NCBI RefSeq assembly: GCF_029873215.1
Contig: NZ_CP123620.1
Location: forward strand, 868,001-932,000
DNA from: Nocardioides sp. BP30
GTDB lineage: Bacteria; Actinomycetota; Actinomycetes; Propionibacteriales; Nocardioidaceae
Direction: 5' to 3'
Length of the DNA stretch: 64,000 bases
Shown piece by piece: positions 29,460 to 37,310 of the stretch. The position numbers and the translations under genes were made by a program. The notes beneath the pieces were generated by a model, which saw nothing but the letters and a program-made list of their open reading frames with translations, was not told where the DNA came from and made no database searches. Position 1 is the stretch's first letter. Each line of letters begins with the position of its first letter.

Positions 29460-30058
29460 CCCCCTGCGACCACGCCCACCTCGCCGAGCTGCGCAACGCC
29501 CTGGCCGACTTCGAGCCCTGCGTCGACATCGCCGACCGCTGGGGGCGCCGGCTGGCGGCGGTGCTCGAGGGCGGCGGTCGACTGCTGGCGGCCGGCAACG
29601 GGGGCAGTGCGGCGCAGGCCCAGCACCTCACCGCCGAGCTCGTCGGGCGCTACCGCGAGGATCGTCCGCCGTACGCCGGGATCTGCCTCTCCGCTGAGAC
29701 CTCCTCGCTGACAGCGATCGTCAACGACTACCCGGCCGACGAGCTCTTCGCCCGGCAGGTCGAGGCGCACGGGCGGCCGGGGGACGTGCTCGTGCTGATG
29801 TCGACCAGCGGCCGCAGCCCCAACGTCGTCCAGGCCGCCCGACGCGGCCTGGCACACGGGCTGCAGGTGTGGGCCTTCACCGGCCCGCTGCCCAACCCGC
29901 TGGCCGACGTCGCCGGTGAGGCGCTGGCCGTCGAGGCGGCCTACACCGCCACGGTGCAGGAGCTGCACCTGGTCGCGCTGCACATCCTGTGTGCCGGGTT
30001 CGACGACGCCCTGGGCGTCGGGGCCGACGCCGAGCGCACCGTGGAGGTGCTGCGGTGA
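29456..30058 (+). CDS. gmhA: Sedoheptulose-7-phosphate isomerase (SIS domain)
   Basis: A 200-residue single SIS-domain protein. LLAAGNGGSAAQAQHLTAEL is the GmhA active-site helix, with the Asn-Gly-Gly-Ser loop binding the phosphate and Gln/His following. MSTSGRSPNVVQAA is the second phosphate loop, and VQELHLVALHILC carries the metal-binding Glu and His. GmhA converts sedoheptulose 7-phosphate to D-glycero-D-manno-heptose 7-phosphate, the first committed step to ADP- or GDP-heptose. It overlaps the following hldE gene by 4 nt (GTGA). Confidence 0.9.
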   Translation: MTPCDHAHLAELRNALADFEPCVDIADRWGRRLAAVLEGGGRLLAAGNGGSAAQAQHLTAELVGRYREDRPPYAGICLSAETSSLTAIVNDYPADELFARQVEAHGRPGDVLVLMSTSGRSPNVVQAARRGLAHGLQVWAFTGPLPNPLADVAGEALAVEAAYTATVQELHLVALHILCAGFDDALGVGADAERTVEVLR

Positions 30059-31434
30059 TCGTGGTCGCCGGCGACGCCCTGCTCGATGCCGACCTCACCG
30101 GCCGGGCGGCGCGCCTGATGCCTGAGGCGCCGGTGCCGGTGCTCGATGAGCTGGAGGAGGTACGCCGGCCCGGCGGCGCGGCCCTGGCGGCCGCACTGGC
30201 CGCACGCGACGGCGCCGAGGTGGTGCTCGTCGCGCCGATCGCCGAGGACGAGGCCGGCGAGCAGCTGCGCACCGAGATCGAGGCGTCGGGGGTGGACCTG
30301 ATCGCCGTGCCGACCTCGCGCGGCACCGCTGTCAAGCGCCGTGTTCGCGCGGGCGGCCAGTCGCTGCTGCGGTTGGACAGCGGCGACGGCCCGCACGGCA
30401 CCGGCCCGGACGGCACCGGCCCCGACGGCATCGGTGAGCTGCCGGCCGCGGCGACCGAGGCGCTGCGAGGGGCCTCGGGCGTGCTGGTGGCCGACTACGG
30501 CCGGGGGATCACCGCTCACCGCGAGCTGCGCTCGGTGCTGGCGGGTCTGCCGCGGCGCACCCCGATCGTCTGGGACCCGCACCCGCGCGGCGCCGCCCCG
30601 ACCGCCGGGATGCGGCTGGTCACCCCCAACGAGGCCGAGGCCGGGGCGGCCGGCCCCGGGCTGGCGGCACTCGCCGACCGGGCGGCCGAGCTCGTCGGCA
30701 TCTGGCGTTGCGAGGCGGTCGCCGTCACCCTCGGCGCCCGCGGCGCCCTGGTCTCGCGCGGTGAGAGCTCACCGTCCGTCATCCCCGCGCCGCGCGTCGA
30801 CCCGCTCGACACCTGCGGTGCGGGGGACCGGTTCGCCGCCTCGGCGCTGCTTGCGCTGGCCGGCGGGGCCCTGACGATCGAGGCAGTGCAGGCGGCGGTC
30901 GAGGAGGCAGCCCGCTTCGTCGCGCAGGGCGGTGCCGCCGCCGTCGGTCGGCGCGAGCATCACGACCCGGCGTCCCGCGACGTCGACGGAGGGTGGGAGG
31001 TCGTCGAGCGCGTCCGGGCGGCCGGCGGCACGGTGGTCGCCACCGGCGGCTGCTTCGACCTGCTCCACGCCGGTCACGTCGCCACCCTCGAGGCGGCCCG
31101 GGCGCTGGGGGACTGCCTCGTGGTCTGTCTCAACTCCGACGACTCGGTGCGCCGGCTCAAGGGCCCCGCACGGCCGTTGATCCCCGCCGTCGATCGGGCC
31201 CGGGTGCTGGCGGCGTTGACGCCGGTCGACGCGGTGCTGGTCTTCGAGGAGGACACCCCGGTGGAGGCGATCCGGACGCTGCGCCCCGACGTGTGGGCCA
31301 AGGGCGGTGACTACGCCGGGGCCGAGCTGCCGGAGGCGGCGCTCCTGCGCGAGTGGGGTGGCCAGTCGGTGGTGCTGCCCTACCTGCGCGGTCGCTCGAC
31401 CACCCGGATCGTGGAGACCGCGCGCACCCGATGA
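30055..31434 (+). CDS. hldE: Bifunctional heptose-7-phosphate kinase / heptose-1-phosphate adenylyltransferase
   Basis: A 459-residue two-domain enzyme. Residues 1 to about 310 are a ribokinase-like (PfkB) kinase with RRPGGAALAAALAA near the N-terminus and the catalytic DTCGAGDRFAAS loop (Asp258). From about residue 325 a cytidylyltransferase-like domain begins: TGGCFDLLHAGHV with the HxGH motif at 338-341, and later VWAKGGDY and GRSTTRIVE. The domain order equals E. coli HldE. With GmhA and the fused GmhB it would make ADP-D-glycero-beta-D-manno-heptose. A short repeated Gly-Pro-Asp-Gly-Thr tract near residue 115 is an insert of low complexity. Start GTG 30055, coupled to gmhA. Confidence 0.92.
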   Translation: MIVVAGDALLDADLTGRAARLMPEAPVPVLDELEEVRRPGGAALAAALAARDGAEVVLVAPIAEDEAGEQLRTEIEASGVDLIAVPTSRGTAVKRRVRAGGQSLLRLDSGDGPHGTGPDGTGPDGIGELPAAATEALRGASGVLVADYGRGITAHRELRSVLAGLPRRTPIVWDPHPRGAAPTAGMRLVTPNEAEAGAAGPGLAALADRAAELVGIWRCEAVAVTLGARGALVSRGESSPSVIPAPRVDPLDTCGAGDRFAASALLALAGGALTIEAVQAAVEEAARFVAQGGAAAVGRREHHDPASRDVDGGWEVVERVRAAGGTVVATGGCFDLLHAGHVATLEAARALGDCLVVCLNSDDSVRRLKGPARPLIPAVDRARVLAALTPVDAVLVFEEDTPVEAIRTLRPDVWAKGGDYAGAELPEAALLREWGGQSVVLPYLRGRSTTRIVETARTR

Positions 31435-32372
31435 CCGGAGGGGCGTTCACCGACGCGGAGACCCCACGCGTCCTGGTCTATCGCGCGATCGGACTGGGCG
31501 ACCTGCTCACCGGCGTGCCGGCGCTGCGGGCACTGCGCGCCGCGCTCCCCGGCCGGTCGATCGTGCTGGCGGCGCCTGCCGCACAACGGCCCCTGATCGA
31601 GCTGGTCGACGCCGTCGACGCCCACCTGCCGACCGCCGAGCTGGCGCCGGTGGCCTGGGAGGGCCCGCCGCCCGAGGCGGCGATCGACCTGCACGGCAAC
31701 GGTCCCGCCTCGCGGCGCCTGGTCGAGGCGCTCGGCGCGGCGCGGGTGATCGGCTTCGACCTGGTGCCCGGCAACCCGGCCTGGGACCCCGATGAGCACG
31801 AGCGCGGCCGGTGGTGCCGCCTGGTCACCGTGGCCTTCGGCGGTACGGCGGATCCCGACGACGTACTCCTCGCCCGACCGGCACCGCCGCCACGCGGCGC
31901 CGGGGCGGTGCTGATCCATCCGGGGGCCGCCTCCGGTGCCCGACGCTGGCCCGCCGAGCGCTTCGCGGCGGTGGCACGACGGCTGGCGGCCGACGGGCAC
32001 GAGGTGCTGATCACCGGCTCCGCCGACGAGCGGCCGCTGGCCGCCGGCGTGGCGGGTCGGGCCGGACTCGGAGCCGAAGCGGTGCTCGCCGGAACCACCG
32101 GCTTGGGCGAGCTGGCGGCGCTGGTCGCGACGGCCGGGTTGGTGGTCTGCGGCGACACCGGGATGGCACACCTGGCCTCGGCCTTCGGCACCCGCTCGGT
32201 GGTGCTGTTCGGCCCCACCCCGCCTGCGCGCTGGGGCCCGCCGCCCGGCCCGCACACGGTGCTGTGGCACGGCACCGGGGTCGGGGATCCGCACGCCTGC
32301 GATCCGGACCCGGCGCTGCTGCGGATCGATGTGGAGGAGGTGCTGGAGGCGGCCAGCCACCCGGGCACCTGA
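31431..32372 (+). CDS. Family-9 glycosyltransferase (heptosyltransferase-like), second copy
   Basis: A 313-residue GT9 enzyme and the last gene of the operon. It has VLVYRAIGLGDLLTGVPALR at the acceptor side. The donor half carries VLIHPGAASGARRWPAERFA, VLITGSADE and VVCGDTGMAHLASAFGTRSV. It is clearly related to the earlier GT9 gene, so the product probably has two heptose-type linkages made by different transferases. The ATG at 31431 overlaps the hldE stop by 4 nt. It converges with the UDP-xylose synthase-like gene 46 bp away. Confidence 0.86.
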   Translation: MTGGAFTDAETPRVLVYRAIGLGDLLTGVPALRALRAALPGRSIVLAAPAAQRPLIELVDAVDAHLPTAELAPVAWEGPPPEAAIDLHGNGPASRRLVEALGAARVIGFDLVPGNPAWDPDEHERGRWCRLVTVAFGGTADPDDVLLARPAPPPRGAGAVLIHPGAASGARRWPAERFAAVARRLAADGHEVLITGSADERPLAAGVAGRAGLGAEAVLAGTTGLGELAALVATAGLVVCGDTGMAHLASAFGTRSVVLFGPTPPARWGPPPGPHTVLWHGTGVGDPHACDPDPALLRIDVEEVLEAASHPGT

Positions 32373-32418
32373 CGCTTTCCACCCTGCCGCACCGGGAGGC
32401 CGAGAGAGGTCCGGCGCC

Positions 32419-33363
32419 TCAGCCGAGCACGTCCTCCATCCACCGCACCGTCCGCTTGAGCCCCTCCTCGACGCTCATCCGCGGCTCCCAGCCGAGCAGC
32501 TCCCGCGCGCGCTGGAGGTCGGGGCGACGGACGCGCGGGTCGTCCTCCGGCAGCGCGACGTGCTCGACCCGCGCCCGTGAGCCGGTCAGCTCGATGATGG
32601 TGTGGGCGAGTGCCAGCATGGTGGTCTCCTGGTCGTTGCCCAGGTTGATCGGGCCGGCCAGGTCGCAGCAGGCCAGCCGCACCAACCCGTCCACGGTGTC
32701 CTCGACCCAGCACAGCGACCGGGTCTGCGAGCCGTCACCGGCCACCGGCAGCGGCCGGTCGGTCACGGCTGCTCGGACGAACGCCGGCACCACCCGGCCG
32801 TCGTCGATGCTCATCCGCGGCCCGAAGGTGTTGAAGATCCGCGCGATGCCGACATCGACGCCGTGCGTGCGCCGGTAGGCCATCGCCGTCGCCTCGGCAA
32901 ATCGCTTGCCCTCGTCGTAGACGCTGCGGGGCCCGATCGGGTTGACGTGGCCCCAGTAGTCCTCGCGCTGCGGGTGCTCGAGCGGGTCGCCGTACACCTC
33001 GGAGGTCGAGGCGAGCACGAACCGTGCGTCATGCCGGCGGGCGAGCTCGAGGGCGTTCACGGTGCCGGTGCTGGCCACCCGCAGCGTCTCCAGCGGCAGT
33101 CGCAGGTAGTGCACCGGGGAGGCCGGGCAGGCCAGGTGCAGGACCGCGTCCAGCGGCCCGGGATCGGGTACTCCGTCGGACACGTCGGCCTCGACCACGT
33201 GGAAGCGTCGCTGCGCGGCGAGGTGGGCCACCTTCTGGGGCGAACCGGTGGAGAAGTCGTCCACGCACCACACCTCGACCCCGTCGTCGAGCAGCCGCTC
33301 GCACAGCCAGGACCCGACGAAGCCGGCGCCGCCGGTGACCAGCACGCGCGCGAGGCTCCTCAT
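32419..33363 (-). CDS. UDP-glucuronate decarboxylase-like NAD-dependent epimerase/dehydratase
   Basis: A 314-residue extended SDR. It has the Rossmann motif TGGAGFVGSWL, then HLACPASPVHYLRLPLE, STSEVYGDPLEHPQ and NPIGPRSVYDEGKR with the catalytic Tyr-x3-Lys. This set is the signature of UDP-xylose synthase (UXS), which decarboxylates UDP-glucuronate to UDP-xylose. IFNTFGPRM and the C-terminal LLGWEPRMSVEEGL also fit. It is not HldD-like, so it does not fill the missing epimerase step of the heptose route next door. The ATG at 33363 overlaps the stop of the preceding SDR gene by 4 nt. Confidence 0.82.
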   Translation of the reverse strand: MRSLARVLVTGGAGFVGSWLCERLLDDGVEVWCVDDFSTGSPQKVAHLAAQRRFHVVEADVSDGVPDPGPLDAVLHLACPASPVHYLRLPLETLRVASTGTVNALELARRHDARFVLASTSEVYGDPLEHPQREDYWGHVNPIGPRSVYDEGKRFAEATAMAYRRTHGVDVGIARIFNTFGPRMSIDDGRVVPAFVRAAVTDRPLPVAGDGSQTRSLCWVEDTVDGLVRLACCDLAGPINLGNDQETTMLALAHTIIELTGSRARVEHVALPEDDPRVRRPDLQRARELLGWEPRMSVEEGLKRTVRWMEDVLG

Positions 33364-34088
33364 CTCGGGTAGGTCTCGTTGCGCAGCGTGATCACGGCAC
33401 TCTGCAGCACCGCCTCGGGCGGCAGCGTGACCGCCGTCCGGATCAGCCCGGCCACGATCTCGGGATCCATCATCCGCTCGGGCGGCAGACCCCACTGGTC
33501 CATCATCGGGGTGGCCATCGCGGCCGGGTTGATGGCGCTCACCCGCACCGGCCAGGACCGCTCGCGCGCCTCGGTCTGGAGCACCTCGGTGAACTTGAGC
33601 AGGGCGGCCTTGGAGGAGTTGTACGCCCCCGCCCCGGCGCCGACCGTCAGCGCGCTGATCGAGACGACGCAGGCGATGTCGGCCAGGCCCGGGTAGCCCA
33701 GCCGCCCCCGCACGAAGGCCCGGCTCAGGTACATCGGTCCGTGCAGGTTGACCCCGAAGACCCCGTGCCACTGCTCGTCCTCGATGTCGACCACGTCCGA
33801 GCCGCGGTCGGTGCCGGCGTTGTTGACCAGCAGGTCGAAGCGGTCGCCGTACCTCTCGAAGGCGTCGGCGACCACCGCGTCGACCGCCGCCCGGTCCGAC
33901 ACGTCGAGCCGCACCGTCTCGGCCGAGCCGGCATCGCCCGTGACCTCCTCCACCGTCCGCTGGGCCGACGCCTCGTCGATGTCGGCCACCAGCACGTGGG
34001 CTCCTTCGCGGGCGAGCAGCCGGGCCGTGGCGCGGCCCAGTCCGCTGCCGCTTCCGGTGACGAGGGCGACCCGATCCGCCAGCGTCAT
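33360..34088 (-). CDS. SDR-family oxidoreductase
   Basis: A 242-residue classical short-chain dehydrogenase. It has the VTGSGSGLGRATARLLA cofactor loop, the NNAGTDRGSDV motif, and a Ser strand SISALTVGAGAGAYNSSK with the catalytic Tyr-x3-Lys. The C-terminal segment lacks the usual substrate-lid length. The substrate is unknown. It is coupled by 4-nt overlaps to both the hemerythrin gene and the UXS-like gene, so it may act on a sugar nucleotide or lipid of the same glycan. I chose ATG 34088; the longer open frame upstream is the antisense of no conserved sequence and overlaps hemerythrin coding sequence. Confidence 0.82.
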   Translation of the reverse strand: MTLADRVALVTGSGSGLGRATARLLAREGAHVLVADIDEASAQRTVEEVTGDAGSAETVRLDVSDRAAVDAVVADAFERYGDRFDLLVNNAGTDRGSDVVDIEDEQWHGVFGVNLHGPMYLSRAFVRGRLGYPGLADIACVVSISALTVGAGAGAYNSSKAALLKFTEVLQTEARERSWPVRVSAINPAAMATPMMDQWGLPPERMMDPEIVAGLIRTAVTLPPEAVLQSAVITLRNETYPR

Positions 34089-34666
34089 CAGCCCACGGCT
34101 GCGATCGCGTCTCGGACCCGGTCGATCATCGAGGCGAACGGTCCTGTCATCAGCTGCGCGGTGCGGTTCCCGGCCACCGAGGGGTGCGGGTGCGTGGGTC
34201 CGAGCGCCGCGGCCGCCTTGAGCTTGGTGCCCATCCGCCGCCGCTCCGCCTCGTCGCAACCGGAGATCACCTGCGGGAACTCCTCGGCCTCCTCGGCCTC
34301 GGCGTGCTCCACCACCGCCTGCTCGAAGGCGGCGAGCTGGACGTCGAAGTCGGCGTCCTCGACCGACATCTTCTCCAGCTTGGCGAGGACGACGTTGGCC
34401 TCCTTCTCCTCCTCGTTGCGGGCCAGCGCGACCCGCTCTCCGGCGATCTTCTCGGTCACCGGCCGCAGCACCAGCTCCTCGCCGGTCTCGTGGACCGCCA
34501 GCAGCGCCCGCAGGGCGTCGAAGGCATCCTTCTTCTCCTCACCGGTAGCGCTCTTGACCTGGTCGAACAGGTCGCGGATCCGGGCGTGCTGCTCGAGCAG
34601 CATCCCGATCGCGTCGCCGTCGGGCAGTGCCTGGGCCTTGGCCCGGTCCTCGTTCGCGTCGCCCAT
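34088..34666 (-). CDS. Hemerythrin HHE-domain protein
   Basis: A 192-residue helical protein. Helices carry the spaced acidic and His residues of hemerythrin domains: AIGMLLEQHARIRDLFDQVK, LLAVHETGEELVLRPVTEK, and VVEHAEAEEAEEFPQV, giving His-x-x-x-Glu pairs for a diiron site. Such proteins bind oxygen or nitric oxide, or guard iron-sulfur centres. There is a strong AGGAGG Shine-Dalgarno upstream of ATG 34666. It is coupled to the downstream SDR. Its place in a glycan gene set is unexplained and may be coincidental. Confidence 0.83.
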   Translation of the reverse strand: MGDANEDRAKAQALPDGDAIGMLLEQHARIRDLFDQVKSATGEEKKDAFDALRALLAVHETGEELVLRPVTEKIAGERVALARNEEEKEANVVLAKLEKMSVEDADFDVQLAAFEQAVVEHAEAEEAEEFPQVISGCDEAERRRMGTKLKAAAALGPTHPHPSVAGNRTAQLMTGPFASMIDRVRDAIAAVG

Positions 34667-34737
34667 GTCGTCCTCCTGGGGTGGGATGTGCAGGTACCGA
34701 CCTGGCGCGAGTACCCAGGGGCTGGACGACACACGCG

Positions 34738-34980
34738 TCAGTCGGACCGGTCGGCCTTCGCGTCGGGGTAGATGCTGCGGGTCTCGCTGCGCCGCCACCG
34801 GGAGTACCACTCGGTGGGGTGCAGCGCGGGCAGCACCTTGGCGACCGAGAGGGCGGCGTACATGATCGTGTTGATCGCCACGAAGATCATCAGGACGTCG
34901 TAGGCGGTGCTGTGCAGCCACGAGGAGGGCAGCAGGTGACCGCCGAGGACCAGGACCGGCGTCGCGGCCGTCGGGATCAT
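34738..34980 (-). CDS. 80-residue small membrane protein coupled to a glycosyltransferase
   Basis: An 80-residue protein with one clear membrane helix (TAYDVLMIFVAINTIMYAAL, about residues 25-45) and a cytoplasmic tail with WYSRWRRSETRSIYPDAK. I recognise no family. The ATG at 34980 overlaps the stop of the processive GT2 gene by 4 nt, so the two proteins are made together. Small membrane partners are known for some synthase-type glycosyltransferases; that this one assists the GT2 is an inference. Confidence 0.65.
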   Translation of the reverse strand: MIPTAATPVLVLGGHLLPSSWLHSTAYDVLMIFVAINTIMYAALSVAKVLPALHPTEWYSRWRRSETRSIYPDAKADRSD

Positions 34981-36425
34981 CGCGGGGCTCCCTCGATCGC
35001 ATCGTCGCGATCGCCGAGCCGGGCGTGCTCGATGTGCTTCCAGGCCGCGTCGCGGCCCAGGGAGATGTCGACGACGCCCTTGACGAAGACGATGTCGAGG
35101 AAGAGGTCGAAGAAGAGCTCGGGGAAGACGGTGGCAGCGAGCAGCCGGGCCGGCCAGCCGCCGCGCCAGGCCGTGACCACCCGCTCGACCATGAACACCA
35201 GGCCGAGCCCGATCCAGAACGGGAACCAGATCCAGCCGTCGCTGCACAGGATCATCAGGGCGAGCAGGAGGAAGTACGAGGTAAGCGCGAAGACGCCGTA
35301 CCCGATCCCCAGCTGCTGGGACCAGTAGCGCATCGTCTGCGGTGTGATGCCGTAGGCGCCGAGGTTCTCCAGGGCCCCACGCTGCCAGCGCAGGCGTTGG
35401 TTCCACAGCGTGCGCCAGGACGGCATCAGCTCGGTGACCACCGTGCACTCCCAGGGGGAGATCATCAGGGCGCCGAGCGACTTCAGCGCGATCGTCAGCT
35501 CGTTGTCCTCGGTCAGGGCGGCGGTGTCGTAGACGTCGCCCTCGACCCCGGGGATGAGCGAGCCGCGCGAGCTCGCGACCGTGCGCAGCGCGCGCGGCCG
35601 GAAGAGCGAGGCGGTGCCCGTCAGCACGAAGACGCGGCCGCGGCGGCGCCGGATCTCACGGGCGTACCGCACGTACTCGTTGCGCTGGAACTGCCCGATG
35701 ATGCCGTGGCCCTGCTCGCCGTAGAACAGGCCGCCCACGGCCATCAGCGCGCGGTCGTCGGTGAAGCGGCGGACGGCCGTCTCCAGGAACCCCGGGTCGA
35801 GCATCGTGTCGGCGTCCATCACCATCACCACGTCGTTCTCGCCCTGACCGGGCAGCAGCCAGCGCAGCGCCTGGTTCAGCGCGCCGCCCTTCTTGTGCCT
35901 GTTGCCGACGGACTCGAAGACCTCCGCGCCGTGGGCGCGGCCGACCTCCACCGTCCGGTCGGTGCAGTTGTCGGCGACCACGACGATCCGGGCGGGCGGG
36001 ACCGACTGCGCCCACAGCGAGGTCAAGGTGGCACCCAGCGACGCCTGCTCGTTGTGGGCGGGCACCAGCACGGTCACGGTGACCTCGCCGTGGAAGACGC
36101 CCCGCGTCGCCGCCATCACCACCTTGGGGGACAGCGGCGTGACATCGACGTTCTCCGAGCGCCGGTACCGGGTGGCGACCCGTCGCTCCAGCAGCGCCAC
36201 GAAGGCGGCCAGGAACAGGGCCACCCCGACAGCGATCAGCAGCTGCGGCCACGGCGGCGCCTCGGTGTCGTAGAAGACCTTCCACACGCCGAACAGCACC
36301 CCGTGATGGACGCGGGGGCGGGGGGTATCGATCGCCGACACGCCGAGCCAGAGCAGGAGTGCCGCCAGGCCGGTCACTGCGAGAACGACCAGCCCGATCA
36401 GGCGTTGAAATCGCATCGCCGTCAT
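34977..36425 (-). CDS. Processive family-2 glycosyltransferase, membrane synthase type
   Basis: A 482-residue integral membrane glycosyltransferase. Two N-terminal helices (about 5-25 and 60-78) precede the catalytic GT2 domain: VTVTVLVPAHNEQASLGATL, the DNCTDRT loop, VMVMDADTMLDPGF (DxD), ALTEDNELTIAL (TED) and the QRLRWQRGA (QxxRW) motif. Several C-terminal helices follow. DxD-TED-QxxRW is the cellulose synthase, hyaluronan synthase and PgaC-like signature, so it should polymerise a beta-linked glycan and translocate it. An alternative ATG lies three codons in (36416). Being next to UDP-xylose synthesis suggests, but does not prove, the sugar. Confidence 0.87.
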   Translation of the reverse strand: MTAMRFQRLIGLVVLAVTGLAALLLWLGVSAIDTPRPRVHHGVLFGVWKVFYDTEAPPWPQLLIAVGVALFLAAFVALLERRVATRYRRSENVDVTPLSPKVVMAATRGVFHGEVTVTVLVPAHNEQASLGATLTSLWAQSVPPARIVVVADNCTDRTVEVGRAHGAEVFESVGNRHKKGGALNQALRWLLPGQGENDVVMVMDADTMLDPGFLETAVRRFTDDRALMAVGGLFYGEQGHGIIGQFQRNEYVRYAREIRRRRGRVFVLTGTASLFRPRALRTVASSRGSLIPGVEGDVYDTAALTEDNELTIALKSLGALMISPWECTVVTELMPSWRTLWNQRLRWQRGALENLGAYGITPQTMRYWSQQLGIGYGVFALTSYFLLLALMILCSDGWIWFPFWIGLGLVFMVERVVTAWRGGWPARLLAATVFPELFFDLFLDIVFVKGVVDISLGRDAAWKHIEHARLGDRDDAIEGAPR

Positions 36426-36551
36426 CGTACCGGGACCTTCGTCCCTGGTCGCCGCCTTCGCTTCCAGCTCGACTGACCTGGCGTGTTGGGGAAGATCCAG
36501 CGGTGCTAACTTGCTGAGGAAATGCACAAGAGACCCTGAGCGAGGTGGCCG
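36426..36551. promoter_or_regulatory. Divergent promoter region between GT2 and SDR genes
   Basis: This 126-bp gap feeds two divergent genes. A weak promoter-like pair on the plus strand is TTGGGG (36486-36491) and TAACTT (36507-36512), but the 15-bp spacer is short. No operator-like palindrome was seen. Confidence 0.3.
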
Positions 36552-37310
36552 ATGCAGGTGCGAGGCGCAACCGCCCTGGTCACCGGCGCGTCCGCGGGCA
36601 TCGGTGCAGCGGTCGCCGGCCTGCTCGCCGAGCGCGGCGCGGCAGTGCTCGTGCACGGCCGCGACGCCGGCCGGACCGCCGCCGTGGCGGACGGGATCGG
36701 TGGTCGCCCCATCGTCGCCGACCTCGCCACCGCTGAGGGGGTCGATGCGCTGGCGGCAGCGGCCGAGGCGGTCGACGTCCTCGTCCTCAACGCCGGCGCC
36801 GGCCACGCCGGGCCGTTCGTGGAGATGCCGGCCGATCGGATCGAGGAGCTGCTCGCGCTCGACCTGACCGGCGCCATCCGGCTCACCCGCGTCCTGCTCC
36901 CCGGGATGCTCGCGCGCGGGCGCGGCCGGCTGTGCTTCGTCTCCAGCATCGCCGGCCGCACCGGCGTGGCGGGGGAGGCGGTCTACGCCGCGGCGAAGGC
37001 CGGGCTCGACGCCTTCGCCGAGAGCCTGCGCCTGGAGCTGGCCGGATCCGGGGTCGGTGTGAGCGTGGTGGTCCCGGCCGTCGTCGACACCGGCTTCTTC
37101 GAGAGCCGCGGCCGACCCTACGACCGGCGCTCGCCGCGGCCGTTGCCGGCTCGCGCTGTCGCCGCCGCGATCCTCAGTGCGGTCGAGCGCGACCGCGCCG
37201 AGGTCTTCGTGCCCGGCTGGACCCGGCTGGCACCGACCGTGCGTGCGCTGGCGCCGGCAGCGTTCCGACGGCTCTCCTTGCGGTACGGCGAAGAGGTGCG
37301 GAGCCGATGA
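36552..37310 (+). CDS. SDR-family oxidoreductase
   Basis: A 252-residue short-chain dehydrogenase. VTGASAGIGAAVAGLLAER binds the cofactor, LNAGAGHAGPFVEMP replaces the usual NNAG, and VSSIAGRTGVAGEAVYAAAK supplies the Ser and the Tyr-x3-Lys. The C-terminus (VFVPGWTRLAPTVRALAP) resembles lipid- or fatty-acyl-modifying SDRs. The ATG at 36552 has GAGG upstream. It is the first gene of a three-gene plus-strand operon with a DMT transporter and the PAP2::WS/DGAT fusion, pointing to lipid metabolism. Substrate unknown. Confidence 0.84.
   Translation: MQVRGATALVTGASAGIGAAVAGLLAERGAAVLVHGRDAGRTAAVADGIGGRPIVADLATAEGVDALAAAAEAVDVLVLNAGAGHAGPFVEMPADRIEELLALDLTGAIRLTRVLLPGMLARGRGRLCFVSSIAGRTGVAGEAVYAAAKAGLDAFAESLRLELAGSGVGVSVVVPAVVDTGFFESRGRPYDRRSPRPLPARAVAAAILSAVERDRAEVFVPGWTRLAPTVRALAPAAFRRLSLRYGEEVRSR

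Noticed and set aside
32419..33363. This epimerase as HldD
   Set aside because: The HLACPASPVHYLRLPLE and SEVYGDPLEHPQ segments are those of UDP-xylose synthase; HldD-type motifs are not seen.
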